Of a stretch of 43,399 bases of DNA, positions 8,071 to 16,993 are shown one piece after another. The position numbers and the translations under genes were made by a program. The stretch is taken from assembly GCA_022424955.1 (NCBI GenBank), contig JAKMGK010000028.1, forward strand, positions 1-43,399. Reading direction: 5' to 3'. The notes under the pieces are model-generated. The model did no database searches. It worked only from the letters and a program-made list of their open reading frames with translations, and had not been told where the DNA came from. This DNA is from Flavobacteriaceae bacterium. Its GTDB lineage: Bacteria > Bacteroidota > Bacteroidia > Flavobacteriales > Flavobacteriaceae. Numbering within the stretch: the stretch's first letter is position 1; each line of letters opens with the position of its first letter.

Positions 8071-9765
8071 TTAATCACGGGTAAGTTTTCTGTATTGAAT
8101 GCGTTTAGGAATAAGATCACCTCCTAGACGTTTCTTTTTATTTTCTTCATAATCAGAATAAGATCCTTCAAAGAAATACACTTGTGAATCTCCTTCAAAG
8201 GCAAGAATATGTGTGCAAATTCTATCTAAGAACCAACGGTCGTGGGAGATTACTACTGCACATCCTGCAAAATTTTCTAAACCTTCTTCTAATGCCCTTA
8301 ATGTGTTGACATCAAGATCGTTTGTAGGCTCATCAAGCAACAGTACATTTCCCTCTTCTTTTAAAGTCATGGCGAGGTGAAGACGGTTGCGTTGACCTCC
8401 AGATAGGGTGCTTACCTTTTTATTTTGCTCGTTTCCAGAAAAATTAAAGCGACTTAGAAAGGCACGAGAATTGACTTGCTTCCCTCCTAGCATGATGAGT
8501 TCTTGCTCGTCTGAAAAGTTTTGCCAAATACTTTTTTCTGGATCGATATTAGCGTGAGATTGATCGACATAAGCTAATTTAACTGTTTCCCCTACCGCAA
8601 AAGTTCCGCCGTCTGGCGTTTCTTGCTCCATGATCATTTTGAAAATGGTCGATTTCCCAGCCCCGTTAGGACCAATAATCCCCACAATTCCTGCTTGAGG
8701 TAAAACAAAGTTTAAATCATCATATAACAATTTATCACCAAAGGCCTTCGCCACCCCTTTAGCTTCGATCACATTTGTCCCAAGGCGTGGTCCATTAGGA
8801 ATAAATATCTCTAATTTCTCTTGCACCTGTGACTGATCTTGACTCATTAATTTATCATAGTTAGACAAACGTGCTTTTTGTTTAGTTTGTCTTCCTTTGG
8901 GCGCCATACGCACCCATTCTAGCTCGCGTTCTAGGGTTTTTTGTCGTTTAGAAGCTTGCTTTTGCTCTTGCGCTAAACGCTTTGATTTTTGGTCTAACCA
9001 AGAAGAATAATTCCCTTTCCATGGAATTCCTTCACCTCGATCTAATTCTAAAATCCATCCCGCTACATTATCTAAGAAATAACGGTCGTGGGTTACGGCA
9101 ATAACTGTCCCTTTATATTGTGCTAAATGATTCTCTAACCAGTGAACCGACTCTGCGTCTAAGTGGTTAGTGGGCTCATCTAAAAGCAATACGTCTGGCT
9201 TTTGGATTAATAAACGGCACAGAGCTACACGACGTCTTTCTCCACCAGAGAGAACCCCTACTTTTTGATCACTGGGGGGAGTGCGCAAAGCATCCATTGC
9301 AATCTCTAATTGGGTGTCTAGTTCCCATGCGTTAACCGCGTCAATCTCGTCTTGCAATTGGGCTTGACGATCCATGAGTTGTTGCATTTTATCTGCATTC
9401 TCATAAACTTCTGGCAAGCCAAATTGATCGTTGATTTGATTGTATTCGTCTAGAATGGCAACTGTTCCTGCCACCCCTTCTTTTACAATCTCTAAAACCG
9501 TTTTCTCATCGTCCATTTGGGGCTCTTGTTCAAGATAGCCTACACTGTAATCTTGTGAAAAGACAACATCGCCTTGAAAGCCCTTATCTATTCCTGCTAT
9601 AATTTTTAATAGGGTGGATTTACCAGAACCATTAAGCCCTAAGATTCCAATCTTTGCGCCATAAAAAAAGCTTAAATAAATATTCTTTAAAACCGGTTGT
9701 TGTGCAGAGGGATAAGTTTTACTCACCCCAGACATTGAGAAAATGACTTTTTTATCGTCTGACAT
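8071..9765 (-). CDS. ettA: Energy-dependent translational throttle protein, ABC-F ATPase
   Basis: A 564-residue cytoplasmic ABC-F protein with two ATPase domains and no membrane segment. The Walker A loops are GLNGSGKST (43-51) and GPNGAGKST (second half), the signature motifs are LSGGERRRVALC and LSGGQRNRLHLA, and the Walker B motifs end in LLLDEPTNHLD and LLLDEPTNDLD. Between the two cassettes lies the charged P-site tRNA interaction linker (RQKTLERELEWVRMAPKG). This set and the length are those of EttA, which binds the ribosomal E site and gates the first peptide bond according to the ADP/ATP ratio. It begins 2 bases after a small membrane protein gene, probably its operon partner. Confidence 0.94.
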   Translation of the reverse strand: MSDDKKVIFSMSGVSKTYPSAQQPVLKNIYLSFFYGAKIGILGLNGSGKSTLLKIIAGIDKGFQGDVVFSQDYSVGYLEQEPQMDDEKTVLEIVKEGVAGTVAILDEYNQINDQFGLPEVYENADKMQQLMDRQAQLQDEIDAVNAWELDTQLEIAMDALRTPPSDQKVGVLSGGERRRVALCRLLIQKPDVLLLDEPTNHLDAESVHWLENHLAQYKGTVIAVTHDRYFLDNVAGWILELDRGEGIPWKGNYSSWLDQKSKRLAQEQKQASKRQKTLERELEWVRMAPKGRQTKQKARLSNYDKLMSQDQSQVQEKLEIFIPNGPRLGTNVIEAKGVAKAFGDKLLYDDLNFVLPQAGIVGIIGPNGAGKSTIFKMIMEQETPDGGTFAVGETVKLAYVDQSHANIDPEKSIWQNFSDEQELIMLGGKQVNSRAFLSRFNFSGNEQNKKVSTLSGGQRNRLHLAMTLKEEGNVLLLDEPTNDLDVNTLRALEEGLENFAGCAVVISHDRWFLDRICTHILAFEGDSQVYFFEGSYSDYEENKKKRLGGDLIPKRIQYRKLTRD

Positions 9766-9767
9766 AC

Positions 9768-9947
9768 TTAAATTCTTCCTTTTAAAGCATTAAATGCCCA
9801 AGCGACTACATAAAATCCAGCACCTGCAGTGTAGAAGCCAATGGCATATTCTCTGTACATAAAATGACCTATAAGAATCAAAGCTGTTCCAAAAAGAGAT
9901 ATAATAAATGCAGCTATCCTAAAGATCTTGTTTTTGTTTAAACTCAT
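9768..9947 (-). CDS. Small membrane protein encoded upstream of ettA (CAL67264-like)
   Basis: A 59-residue protein starting MSLNKNKIFRIAAF. It has two hydrophobic segments, about 8-28 (IFRIAAFIISLFGTALILIG) and 35-52 (AIGFYTAGAGFYVVAWAF), joined by a short HFMYREY turn, and ends in LKGRI. It runs from ATG at 9947 to TAA at 9768 and ends 2 bases before the ettA start. From memory, a small family named CAL67264 membrane protein in Flavobacteriia has this size and sits next to ettA; I cannot confirm the match here. Its function is unknown. No consensus promoter is clear upstream (the nearest match is GATATTTG, one mismatch). Confidence 0.75.
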   Translation of the reverse strand: MSLNKNKIFRIAAFIISLFGTALILIGHFMYREYAIGFYTAGAGFYVVAWAFNALKGRI

Positions 9948-10069
9948 AATTTGATTTCTTCCAAAGACAAATATCGCACTTTTATTTTATTCGATCCTCT
10001 AAAGCTTTTCTTTTCATTTAAATCCCTGTTTACTAAAACAAACTTTCTTATTTTTATCAAAAGAATTGT

Positions 10070-11698
10070 ATGGACTTGAACTTCAACAAAAATGAAGATC
10101 ACAATAAACTACTTTGGTCAGCCGTAGATAAAAAACTAGCCCAAATCAAACTGGGTGGCGGTAAGAAACAATTGCAAAAACTACGTGACCAGGGTAAAAT
10201 GACTGCCAGAGAACGTATAGCAAATCTAGTTGACCCTAAATCAAAAATGATTGAAATTGGGGCCTTTGCCGCCCATGATATGTATGAAGAATACGGCGGA
10301 GCTCCTGCTGCTGGAGTAGTTGTTGTTTTAGGATATATTCATAAAAGGCTTTGTGTTATTGTAGCAAATGATGCCTCTGTTAAAGCAGGAGCATGGTTTC
10401 CCATGGCAGGGAAAAAGAACTTAAGAGCGCAAGAAATTGCGCTTGAGAATCATTTGCCCATCATATACTTAGTAGATTCAGCGGGTGTATTTTTACCCAT
10501 GCAAGACGAAATTTTCCCAGACAAAGAGCATTTTGGTCGCATTTTTAGAAACAACGCTAAAATGAGTAGCAAAGGCATCATACAGATTGCTGCTGTAATG
10601 GGAAGTTGTGTTGCAGGTGGAGCTTATTTACCCATTATGTCAGACGAGTCATTAATCGTCGATAAAACTGGGAGCATTTTTTTAGCAGGAAGCTATTTAG
10701 TTAAAGCAGCTATTGGAGAAGATATCGATAATGAAACTCTAGGTGGAGCCACCACCCATACTGAAATCAGCGGCGTAACAGATTATAAGGTGCCTAACGA
10801 TGCTGCAGCCTTAGATAAAATCAGATCCCTAATAGATAAATTAGGCACCCCAGAAACAGCAGGTTTTAACCGTGTGAAACCTGTTTCTCCTTTAAAAGAG
10901 AATGATCAACTTTTTGGTTTGCTGCCTAAAGAACGAAATATCCCCTATGACACTTACCCGCTAATAGAGCAATTAGTAGATCAAGGAGAATTTGACGAAT
11001 ATAAAGCTGGTTATGGGAAAACCATTATTACCGCTTATGCCCGTATCGATGGATGGGCCGTGGGGATCGTCGCAAATCAACGTAAGGTGGTCAAATCTAA
11101 AAAAGGGGAAATGCAATTGGGCGGAGTAATTTATGGTGACGCCGCAGATAAAGCCACACGTTTTATTGCCAATTGTAACCAAAAGAAAATTCCCTTAGTC
11201 TTTCTACAAGATGTCACGGGCTTTATGGTGGGCAGTCAAGCAGAACACGGCGGAATTATTAAAGACGGAGCGAAGATGGTCAATGCCATGGCCAATTCTG
11301 TGGTTCCTAAATTCACTGTTATCATGGGGAATTCTTATGGGGCAGGAAATTATGCCATGTGCGGAAAAGCATTTGATCCAAGATTGATTGTTGCATGGCC
11401 TTCGGCCGAAATGGCCGTAATGGGTGGCGCTCAAGCAGCAAAAGTTTTAATGCAAATCGAAGCGAGTTCTTTAAAGAAAAAAGGAGTGAAAATCTCTGAA
11501 GAAGAACAAAAAGCCCTGTTCGAAAAAATCAAAAATAGTTATGACAAACAAACCAAAGCAGAATATGCCGCGGCACGTTTATGGACCGACGCCATTATTA
11601 ACCCTACTGAGACTAGAAAATGGATTTGTATGGGAATAGAAGCCGCTAACCACGCCCCTATTACAGAACGTTTTAATATGGGAGTCCTACAGGTTTAA
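10070..11698 (+). CDS. Acyl-CoA carboxylase carboxyltransferase subunit, methylcrotonyl-CoA carboxylase beta-like
   Basis: A 542-residue biotin-dependent carboxyltransferase subunit with the two crotonase-like halves. The N-terminal block KMTARERIANLVDP is typical. The pattern LVDSAGVFLPMQDEIFPDKE followed by FGRIFRNNAKMSSKG and MGSCVAGGAYLPIMSDE is that of methylcrotonyl-CoA carboxylase beta rather than propionyl-CoA carboxylase, so a role in leucine breakdown is likely. The C-terminal half has LQDVTGFMVGSQAEHGGIIK and the GNSYGAGNYAMCG loop. The biotin carboxylase/carrier subunit needed for activity is not encoded beside it and must lie elsewhere. The 3' end overlaps the convergent menE by 12 bases. 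Confidence 0.9.
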   Translation: MDLNFNKNEDHNKLLWSAVDKKLAQIKLGGGKKQLQKLRDQGKMTARERIANLVDPKSKMIEIGAFAAHDMYEEYGGAPAAGVVVVLGYIHKRLCVIVANDASVKAGAWFPMAGKKNLRAQEIALENHLPIIYLVDSAGVFLPMQDEIFPDKEHFGRIFRNNAKMSSKGIIQIAAVMGSCVAGGAYLPIMSDESLIVDKTGSIFLAGSYLVKAAIGEDIDNETLGGATTHTEISGVTDYKVPNDAAALDKIRSLIDKLGTPETAGFNRVKPVSPLKENDQLFGLLPKERNIPYDTYPLIEQLVDQGEFDEYKAGYGKTIITAYARIDGWAVGIVANQRKVVKSKKGEMQLGGVIYGDAADKATRFIANCNQKKIPLVFLQDVTGFMVGSQAEHGGIIKDGAKMVNAMANSVVPKFTVIMGNSYGAGNYAMCGKAFDPRLIVAWPSAEMAVMGGAQAAKVLMQIEASSLKKKGVKISEEEQKALFEKIKNSYDKQTKAEYAAARLWTDAIINPTETRKWICMGIEAANHAPITERFNMGVLQV

Positions 11699-12757
11699 AC
11701 TTGTAATCGTTTGTTGTCGCATCACTTTTCCATTAGGCGTACGCTTAAATAAAGGGACAGAAAAAATCTCTTTGGGCAATTCATATTTTGAGAGGCCTTC
11801 AATCGTTGAAAGTTGAGAAAGCAATTCTGCTGGCTTTTCTCCTTCTAACATTAGAATTACTTTTTGTCCCAAGGTTTTGTCGGTTATCGCACCTATAAAA
11901 AAAGGCTGATTAATAAGCGGGGCCATTTTCGCTTCTACCTTTTCGGGGATAACTTTAATCCCACCACTATTGATAATATGATCGATTCTTCCTTTTAATA
12001 AAAAGTGCTGGTCTTTTTCTAGCTCGACTAAATCGTTGGTCACAACTTTTTCTTCTGTAAGATAAGGCACATCAATCACCATACAACCCCGCTCGTCTGT
12101 AGTGAGTTTTACCCCTGGCAGCGGAGAAAAAAGTGGAGAGTTTCCATTGATTTTACGCGAAGCGATATGGGTAACTGTTTCTGTCATCCCATAGGTTTCA
12201 TAACATTGAGTGCTTTTTTGCTTTAACTTTTCTTTGAGCTGAACAGAAGTAGGAGCGCCTCCTATCAAAAGAGTTTTGACTTTGTCTAGATCTTCAAAAG
12301 CGTACTCTACCTGTAGAGGAACCATAGCAGCAAAATCATAGGTTTTTTCGCAAGCTGCTAAGACATTCCCCTGTGGAGCAACTAAATCAATCTCAAGCCC
12401 TAGGATCATGGCGCGTACTAACATCATCTTCCCGGCAATAAAATCGGCATTAAGACAATGCAAGGCCTTGTCTCCTATCCTTACCCCAAAATGATTGCCT
12501 GTTGCCAGTGCAGAATTGACCATGGCTTGTTTGCGATAGTGAATTAATTTAGGGGTACCGGTAGAACCAGAGGTGTTCAATGAAATAATATCATTTGGAC
12601 GTATCCAATCCATTAAAAAATCGCCAATGGCTTTTTCATGGGCTTCTCCTTCTTTAATAAAAGAATAAGCAATCTCAAATAAATCATCAAAACGATAATG
12701 ATTCCCGTTCAGTAAAAATCTATTGTGAACGTTTTTAAAATTGGGTCTATTCTCCAT
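11687..12757 (-). CDS. menE: o-Succinylbenzoate-CoA ligase (short form)
   Basis: An adenylate-forming enzyme that activates o-succinylbenzoate to its CoA thioester in menaquinone synthesis. Visible motifs are the phosphate loop TSGSTGTPK (62-70), the YGMTETVTH block (189-197), GRIDH (256-260) with SGGIKVIPEKVE after it, and the C-terminal catalytic lysine in RTPNGKVMR (Lys344). At 356 residues it is clearly shorter than the roughly 450-490 of E. coli or Bacillus MenE, with the N-terminal part reduced; short forms are usual in Flavobacteriia as far as I know. Its assignment is fixed by its place as the last gene of the men cluster. The start overlaps the end of the CPBP protease gene by 11 bases. 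Confidence 0.9.
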   Translation of the reverse strand: MENRPNFKNVHNRFLLNGNHYRFDDLFEIAYSFIKEGEAHEKAIGDFLMDWIRPNDIISLNTSGSTGTPKLIHYRKQAMVNSALATGNHFGVRIGDKALHCLNADFIAGKMMLVRAMILGLEIDLVAPQGNVLAACEKTYDFAAMVPLQVEYAFEDLDKVKTLLIGGAPTSVQLKEKLKQKSTQCYETYGMTETVTHIASRKINGNSPLFSPLPGVKLTTDERGCMVIDVPYLTEEKVVTNDLVELEKDQHFLLKGRIDHIINSGGIKVIPEKVEAKMAPLINQPFFIGAITDKTLGQKVILMLEGEKPAELLSQLSTIEGLSKYELPKEIFSVPLFKRTPNGKVMRQQTITSLNL

Positions 12758-13673
12758 CGATAGCAGCGATTAATTTTTCTTTCCAATTTTTCCAGCGATA
12801 TTTTCGAGCTAAGATCAAGATAGAAAGAGGGTATAATAGTAAAAGTGAGAGCGACAATTCTACGATTAAATTTGGTGTAGAAACATCTTTATATAAAGAA
12901 GCTGTTTGAAAAGCGGTCCAATCTGCAGTGACTAAAATGGCCGTGATTAAATTATTAGCCACATGAATTCCTATGGCAAGTTCAATGCCTTCGTCCATCA
13001 GGGATACAATTCCAAAAAATAGGCCTGAACCTATATAATAAGCCAAGAGTCCATAGCCCAGCTTTTCAATCTCAGGATTGAGAATATGCAAACTCCCAAA
13101 GATAATTGAGGTGAGCAATAAGGACAATAAACGGCTACGTGTCATGGTAGCAAAACCTTGCATAAGATAGCCGCGAAAGATCCATTCTTCTAAAGCAGAT
13201 TGAAAAGGAATCAATAAACTAGCAATGATAAACATGGTCAAAAAAGGCTGCAATTCGAAATTCCATTGATAATGCTCTGGAGCAAAAATCAAACTCGCCC
13301 CGAAAGTCAAAACACTTAATATTCCCCAAAAAGCAAAGCCAAAGATAATGCGTTTGACATCGATTTGTTTTCGCACCGTTGTAACCGATTGTAAACTCTG
13401 CTTATGAATGTATTTTATCACAAATAAAAACCCAAAAAAAGCAATTAAAGAGGGAATCAAAAACAACAATAAGGTGAGGTTACTGTCCAAATGTGAAAAG
13501 TAACTAAAGGGATCAGATGAAGAAGATGTTTCGGCTGAAAAAAATAAAAACATGGGGGTTTGGCCCAAAAAACTAAAGAGTATAATCACCAACGAACCAA
13601 TGAGATAAAATCCAAACGGACGCTTATCGGTAGAAAAATCGGTTATAAAAGAAGCTGATTTATTGCTTGCCAT
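12747..13673 (-). CDS. CPBP-family intramembrane glutamic protease
   Basis: A 308-residue polytopic membrane protein of the CPBP (CAAX protease and bacteriocin-processing) family. The core motifs are visible: EEWIFR (Glu162, Glu163, Arg167), FGSLH (His196) and HVANN (His237, Asn241). About eight hydrophobic segments cover most of the protein. Members cleave or protect membrane substrates; none can be named here. It sits inside the men operon between menC and menE, overlapping menC by 31 bases at its start and menE by 11 bases at its end, so it must be transcribed, and probably translated, with them. There is no alternative Met near the N-terminus that would remove the 31-base overlap. Confidence 0.88.
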   Translation of the reverse strand: MASNKSASFITDFSTDKRPFGFYLIGSLVIILFSFLGQTPMFLFFSAETSSSSDPFSYFSHLDSNLTLLLFLIPSLIAFFGFLFVIKYIHKQSLQSVTTVRKQIDVKRIIFGFAFWGILSVLTFGASLIFAPEHYQWNFELQPFLTMFIIASLLIPFQSALEEWIFRGYLMQGFATMTRSRLLSLLLTSIIFGSLHILNPEIEKLGYGLLAYYIGSGLFFGIVSLMDEGIELAIGIHVANNLITAILVTADWTAFQTASLYKDVSTPNLIVELSLSLLLLYPLSILILARKYRWKNWKEKLIAAIDGE

Positions 13674-14686
13674 TGGCAGGTTTTGTCGATGTGAATATAG
13701 CCATTTTTTATTTCTAACGGGGCCATAATATTGTTGGTGTATAAACTTCCTGTTCCCAATCCTTGATGCCCTTTATAGCCCTGTTGATAGGCCCATTGGG
13801 CAATGGCATTTAAACCAATATTACTTTCTAAAGCGCTAGTTACCCAGCTATCAATCCCTCTTTCTACTGCCAGCCTAGTCCATTCTTCAGCCCCTGTAAA
13901 GCCACCTATAAAACTGGGTTTTAAAATGATATACTGCGGTTGAATACGGTCTAATAAAGCGATCTTGTCTTCGGTAGTATAAACACCTATCAATTCTTCG
14001 TCTAGGGCGATGGGCAATGGAGTCGCCTGACATAAGGCCTTCATTTGCTCCCAATTAGCTTGAGGAATAGGTTGTTCAATCGAATGGAGGTCTAAATCGG
14101 CTAAGACATTAAGTTTTTCAAGGGCATCCTGCCCAAAGGCGCCGTTGGCGTCTACCCTTAAAACCATTTGATCTGCAGTGTACCGCTTTCGAATGGCCTT
14201 TAAAATTTCGACTTCGTCGGAAAAATCAATTGCCCCTACTTTCATTTTGATACATGAAAAGCCTTGAGCGAGTTTTTCTTCTACTTGATCTAACATAAAC
14301 TGCTGATCTCCCATCCAAATCAATCCATTGATGGGAATATGATCCTCCCCTGTTGAAAAAGCAGAAGGGAATAATAAAAAGGGATTAGATTGTTCCAGGG
14401 ATAAAAAAGCCATTTCTATACCCATCTGTATGGAAGGGAACTCTGTTAAAGCCTTATAAAGGGTTTCCTTTCCCAAATGAATATTATCACAAACCCACGC
14501 GAGCTTTGCCTCATAATCTGGTCGATCGTCTATACTTAAGCCTCTTAATAGACCACATTCTCCTATGCCCTGTTTCGCTTCATTTTTTAGTATAATAAAC
14601 CAAGTTTCTTTTTCTTTTAATATCCCACGAGAGGTACCGCTGGGACGTTTAAACTGTAAGACATGTCTTTTATAAGTGGCTTTCAT
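13643..14686 (-). CDS. menC: o-Succinylbenzoate synthase
   Basis: An enolase-superfamily enzyme that dehydrates SHCHC to o-succinylbenzoate. It has 347 residues with the muconate-lactonizing-type layout: the catalytic lysine pair K-x-K in SCIKMKVG (Lys147, Lys149), metal ligands in RVDANGAF (Asp179), SIEQP (Glu204) and ALDEEL (Asp229), and the base lysine in IILKPSFIGG (Lys256). Function is set by its position in the men cluster, 2 bases after menA. Enolase relatives such as dipeptide epimerases share these residues, but the neighbours make MenC the clear reading. Confidence 0.92.
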   Translation of the reverse strand: MKATYKRHVLQFKRPSGTSRGILKEKETWFIILKNEAKQGIGECGLLRGLSIDDRPDYEAKLAWVCDNIHLGKETLYKALTEFPSIQMGIEMAFLSLEQSNPFLLFPSAFSTGEDHIPINGLIWMGDQQFMLDQVEEKLAQGFSCIKMKVGAIDFSDEVEILKAIRKRYTADQMVLRVDANGAFGQDALEKLNVLADLDLHSIEQPIPQANWEQMKALCQATPLPIALDEELIGVYTTEDKIALLDRIQPQYIILKPSFIGGFTGAEEWTRLAVERGIDSWVTSALESNIGLNAIAQWAYQQGYKGHQGLGTGSLYTNNIMAPLEIKNGYIHIDKTCQWQAINQLLL

Positions 14687-14688
14687 TG

Positions 14689-15594
14689 CTAATCTAAATA
14701 TAAACCAAGGAGGAACACAAGCGCAAAAAAGAAGGTACTTAATGCGACTACCTTAAGTTCTGGATCCAAACTTTTTCCCCCTTCTGATTTAGCTACCCTT
14801 AGCAAATGCTTCCCTAGAGGGAAAAATAGGAGAAGGAAAAGATAGGCAATTAAACTTTCTGCTTTTAAAAAAGCATAGATACTAGTTAGAATAAAGGCGC
14901 TGACAATTAGAATTACCTGATACATCCTTCCCTTATCAAAACCTAAAAGTAATGGAACAGTCAACTTATTGGACCGCTGGTCGTTGTTCATATCGCGTAA
15001 ATTATTCAGATTTAATACTGCGGTACTTAGCAGCCCTATGCTTGCAGCCGGTAAGATTAAAAGCATATCTAATGTTTGGGTCTGTAAATAATAGGATCCG
15101 ATAACACTCACTCCTCCAAAAAAGAGAAAGACAAAAATATCTCCTAAGGCATAATAACCATAGGCAGAATCTCCAACGGTATATTTGATGGCCGCAATGA
15201 TACTGGCTAGCCCTAAAGCGATAAAGAAAAGGGCTTTTCCCCAGTCTGCACTTCCAAAAGCTATATGGATTAATATCAATGCCAATAACATACTAATTGC
15301 AGCGGTAAGTATAATTCCCCGCTTAAGAGCGGCTCTTGTCAATAAACCTTGCTGTAAAACGCGTTTTGGACCAAGACGATTTTCATTGTCGGTTCCTTTT
15401 ACACCATCTCCATAGTCATTCGCAAAATTCGATAAAACCTGAAAAGTAATGGTCGTTAATAAGGCAAAGATAAATATCGCCCAAGAGAAGCTCTCTTCAA
15501 GGTAGGCAATCCCATTGCCCACTAAGATACCTGAAACCGATAAGGGTAAGGTGCGCAAACGCGCTGCTGCCAACCAAACAGAAATTTGTTGCAT
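14689..15594 (-). CDS. menA: 1,4-Dihydroxy-2-naphthoate polyprenyltransferase
   Basis: A UbiA-superfamily integral membrane enzyme that attaches the isoprenoid tail to DHNA to make demethylmenaquinone. The first Asp-rich motif is NDYGDGVKGTD (59-69) followed by RLGPKRVLQQG, and the second is NLNNLRDMNNDQRSNKLT (about residues 195-212). Eight or nine hydrophobic segments are present. I start it at ATG 15594 (301 residues); a TTG one codon earlier is in frame, but the ATG overlaps the upstream stop by one base (TGATG), the normal arrangement for coupled translation. The final quinone methylase (MenG/UbiE) is not in this window. Confidence 0.94.
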   Translation of the reverse strand: MQQISVWLAAARLRTLPLSVSGILVGNGIAYLEESFSWAIFIFALLTTITFQVLSNFANDYGDGVKGTDNENRLGPKRVLQQGLLTRAALKRGIILTAAISMLLALILIHIAFGSADWGKALFFIALGLASIIAAIKYTVGDSAYGYYALGDIFVFLFFGGVSVIGSYYLQTQTLDMLLILPAASIGLLSTAVLNLNNLRDMNNDQRSNKLTVPLLLGFDKGRMYQVILIVSAFILTSIYAFLKAESLIAYLFLLLFFPLGKHLLRVAKSEGGKSLDPELKVVALSTFFFALVFLLGLYLD

Positions 15595-16130
15595 CAATTA
15601 TCGAGTAAAATTCTTTCTCCAGCCTTATAAGAAGTTACCCATAAATCTGTCAAACCGAGTTTAAGTAACTCTTGACGGAAAGCTTCTGCCTCTTCTTCTG
15701 TTGCAAAATTACCTAAGGAAAAAGCGTTGAATTCTTGTAACGGATAAGCCCTAAAGTTGACAAAATGATCAGAAAATAAAAGGATCTCACTATTCGAAGA
15801 AGCCACAAATTGCACGGTGTAGACCGTGATAGTTTTGAGACTCTCTTGTAACTCTTTGGTACTGCCTCCCAAAATCTTATTTTCTAATTCTAGTTGTTCT
15901 ATACGGCTAAGGCTTGCATGGTCACCTTCTTTTTCACTAAATACAAAAAAGTAAATACCGCCTAGAATGAGTAGCGCAAATGCAATAAAGCATCCTAGGC
16001 GATAGATAGAATAACGAAGTAACTTAGCTTTATTCTCTTGATGTAAGTTTTGAAAAAAAGCCGCAGCTTTCTTTTCTTGATCTACTTTTTTGTAAAGAGC
16101 CGCTAATTGTTCATCTTCTATAAAGGGCAT
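15594..16130 (-). CDS. SPOR-like single-pass membrane protein in the men operon
   Basis: A 178-residue protein of no family I can name with certainty. Residues 1-42 are charged and helical, 43-64 form one transmembrane helix (YRLGCFIAFALLILGGIYFF), and about 72-100 look like a short coiled coil (RIEQLELENKILGGSTKELQ). Residues about 102-175 resemble a SPOR-type fold: VYTVQFVASSN, then AFSLGNFATEEEAEAFRQEL and a final VTSYKAGERI. Real SPOR domains bind denuded septal peptidoglycan, and the topology would put the domain in the periplasm. The gene lies between menB (9-base gap) and menA (one-base overlap), so it is cotranscribed with quinone genes, but a link to quinone synthesis is only inferred from position. 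Confidence 0.8.
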   Translation of the reverse strand: MPFIEDEQLAALYKKVDQEKKAAAFFQNLHQENKAKLLRYSIYRLGCFIAFALLILGGIYFFVFSEKEGDHASLSRIEQLELENKILGGSTKELQESLKTITVYTVQFVASSNSEILLFSDHFVNFRAYPLQEFNAFSLGNFATEEEAEAFRQELLKLGLTDLWVTSYKAGERILLDN

Positions 16131-16139
16131 AAGACCAAT

Positions 16140-16961
16140 TTATGGGAATTTTGGATACTGCTTAAAGTCAGGATCCCGCTTGTCTAGGAAGGCATGTTTT
16201 CCTTCTTGTGCTTCGTCCATTAAATAATACATTAAAGTAGCGTCTCCAGCTAATTGCATTAAACCGTGTTGTCCATCGAGTTCTGCATTCAAACAACGCT
16301 TCACCATTCTAAGTGCTAGCGGACTTCTTTTTTGCATAATGGCACACCATTCTAGCACCGTAGTTTCAAGATCGGCTAATGGCACAACTTTATTGACCAT
16401 CCCCATTTCTTCTGCTTCGTGGGCAGAATATTGATTACATAAGAACCAGATTTCACGGGCTTTCTTTTGGCCTACATGGCGCGCTAAATAAGAAGATCCA
16501 AAACCTCCATCAAAGCTCCCGACTTTAGGTCCTGTTTGACCAAAAATGGCATTTTCACTGGCGATGGTTAAATCACATACCACGTGAAGTACATGGCCTC
16601 CACCAATGGCATAACCATTTACCATAGCGATAACGGGCTTAGGGATTTCTCTAATTTTTTTGTGTAAATCAAGAACATTTAAACGAGGGACGCCGTCTTC
16701 TCCTACATAGCCCCCTACTCCTTTTACATTTTGGTCTCCTCCACTACAAAAAGCTTTTTCACCAGCACCAGTAAATACCACTACGTCAATGTCGTTACGC
16801 TCCCGGCAAATATCCATTGCTTCGAGCATTTGATTGTTCGTCTCTGGACGAAAAGCGTTATACACCTCTGGGCGATTAATCGTGATTTTAGCGACTCCTT
16901 TGTGAAGTTCAAATAAAATATCCGAATACTCTTTGATCGGGGACCATTTAATTTCTGTCAT
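16140..16961 (-). CDS. menB: 1,4-Dihydroxy-2-naphthoyl-CoA synthase
   Basis: A crotonase-superfamily enzyme that closes the second naphthoquinone ring, turning o-succinylbenzoyl-CoA into DHNA-CoA. The protein has 273 residues, the usual length. Diagnostic blocks are [15 protein letters not shown] near the N-terminus, [11 protein letters not shown] (oxyanion hole), [16 protein letters not shown] and [20 protein letters not shown], all characteristic of MenB rather than of enoyl-CoA hydratases. The C-terminal [14 protein letters not shown] tail also fits. It is followed after 9 bases by the SPOR-like gene and preceded by menD with a 32-base gap. Confidence 0.96.
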   Translation of the reverse strand: MTEIKWSPIKEYSDILFELHKGVAKITINRPEVYNAFRPETNNQMLEAMDICRERNDIDVVVFTGAGEKAFCSGGDQNVKGVGGYVGEDGVPRLNVLDLHKKIREIPKPVIAMVNGYAIGGGHVLHVVCDLTIASENAIFGQTGPKVGSFDGGFGSSYLARHVGQKKAREIWFLCNQYSAHEAEEMGMVNKVVPLADLETTVLEWCAIMQKRSPLALRMVKRCLNAELDGQHGLMQLAGDATLMYYLMDEAQEGKHAFLDKRDPDFKQYPKFP

Positions 16962-16993
16962 GGATTTTTGTTTTAAAATTACGTCATTTATCC

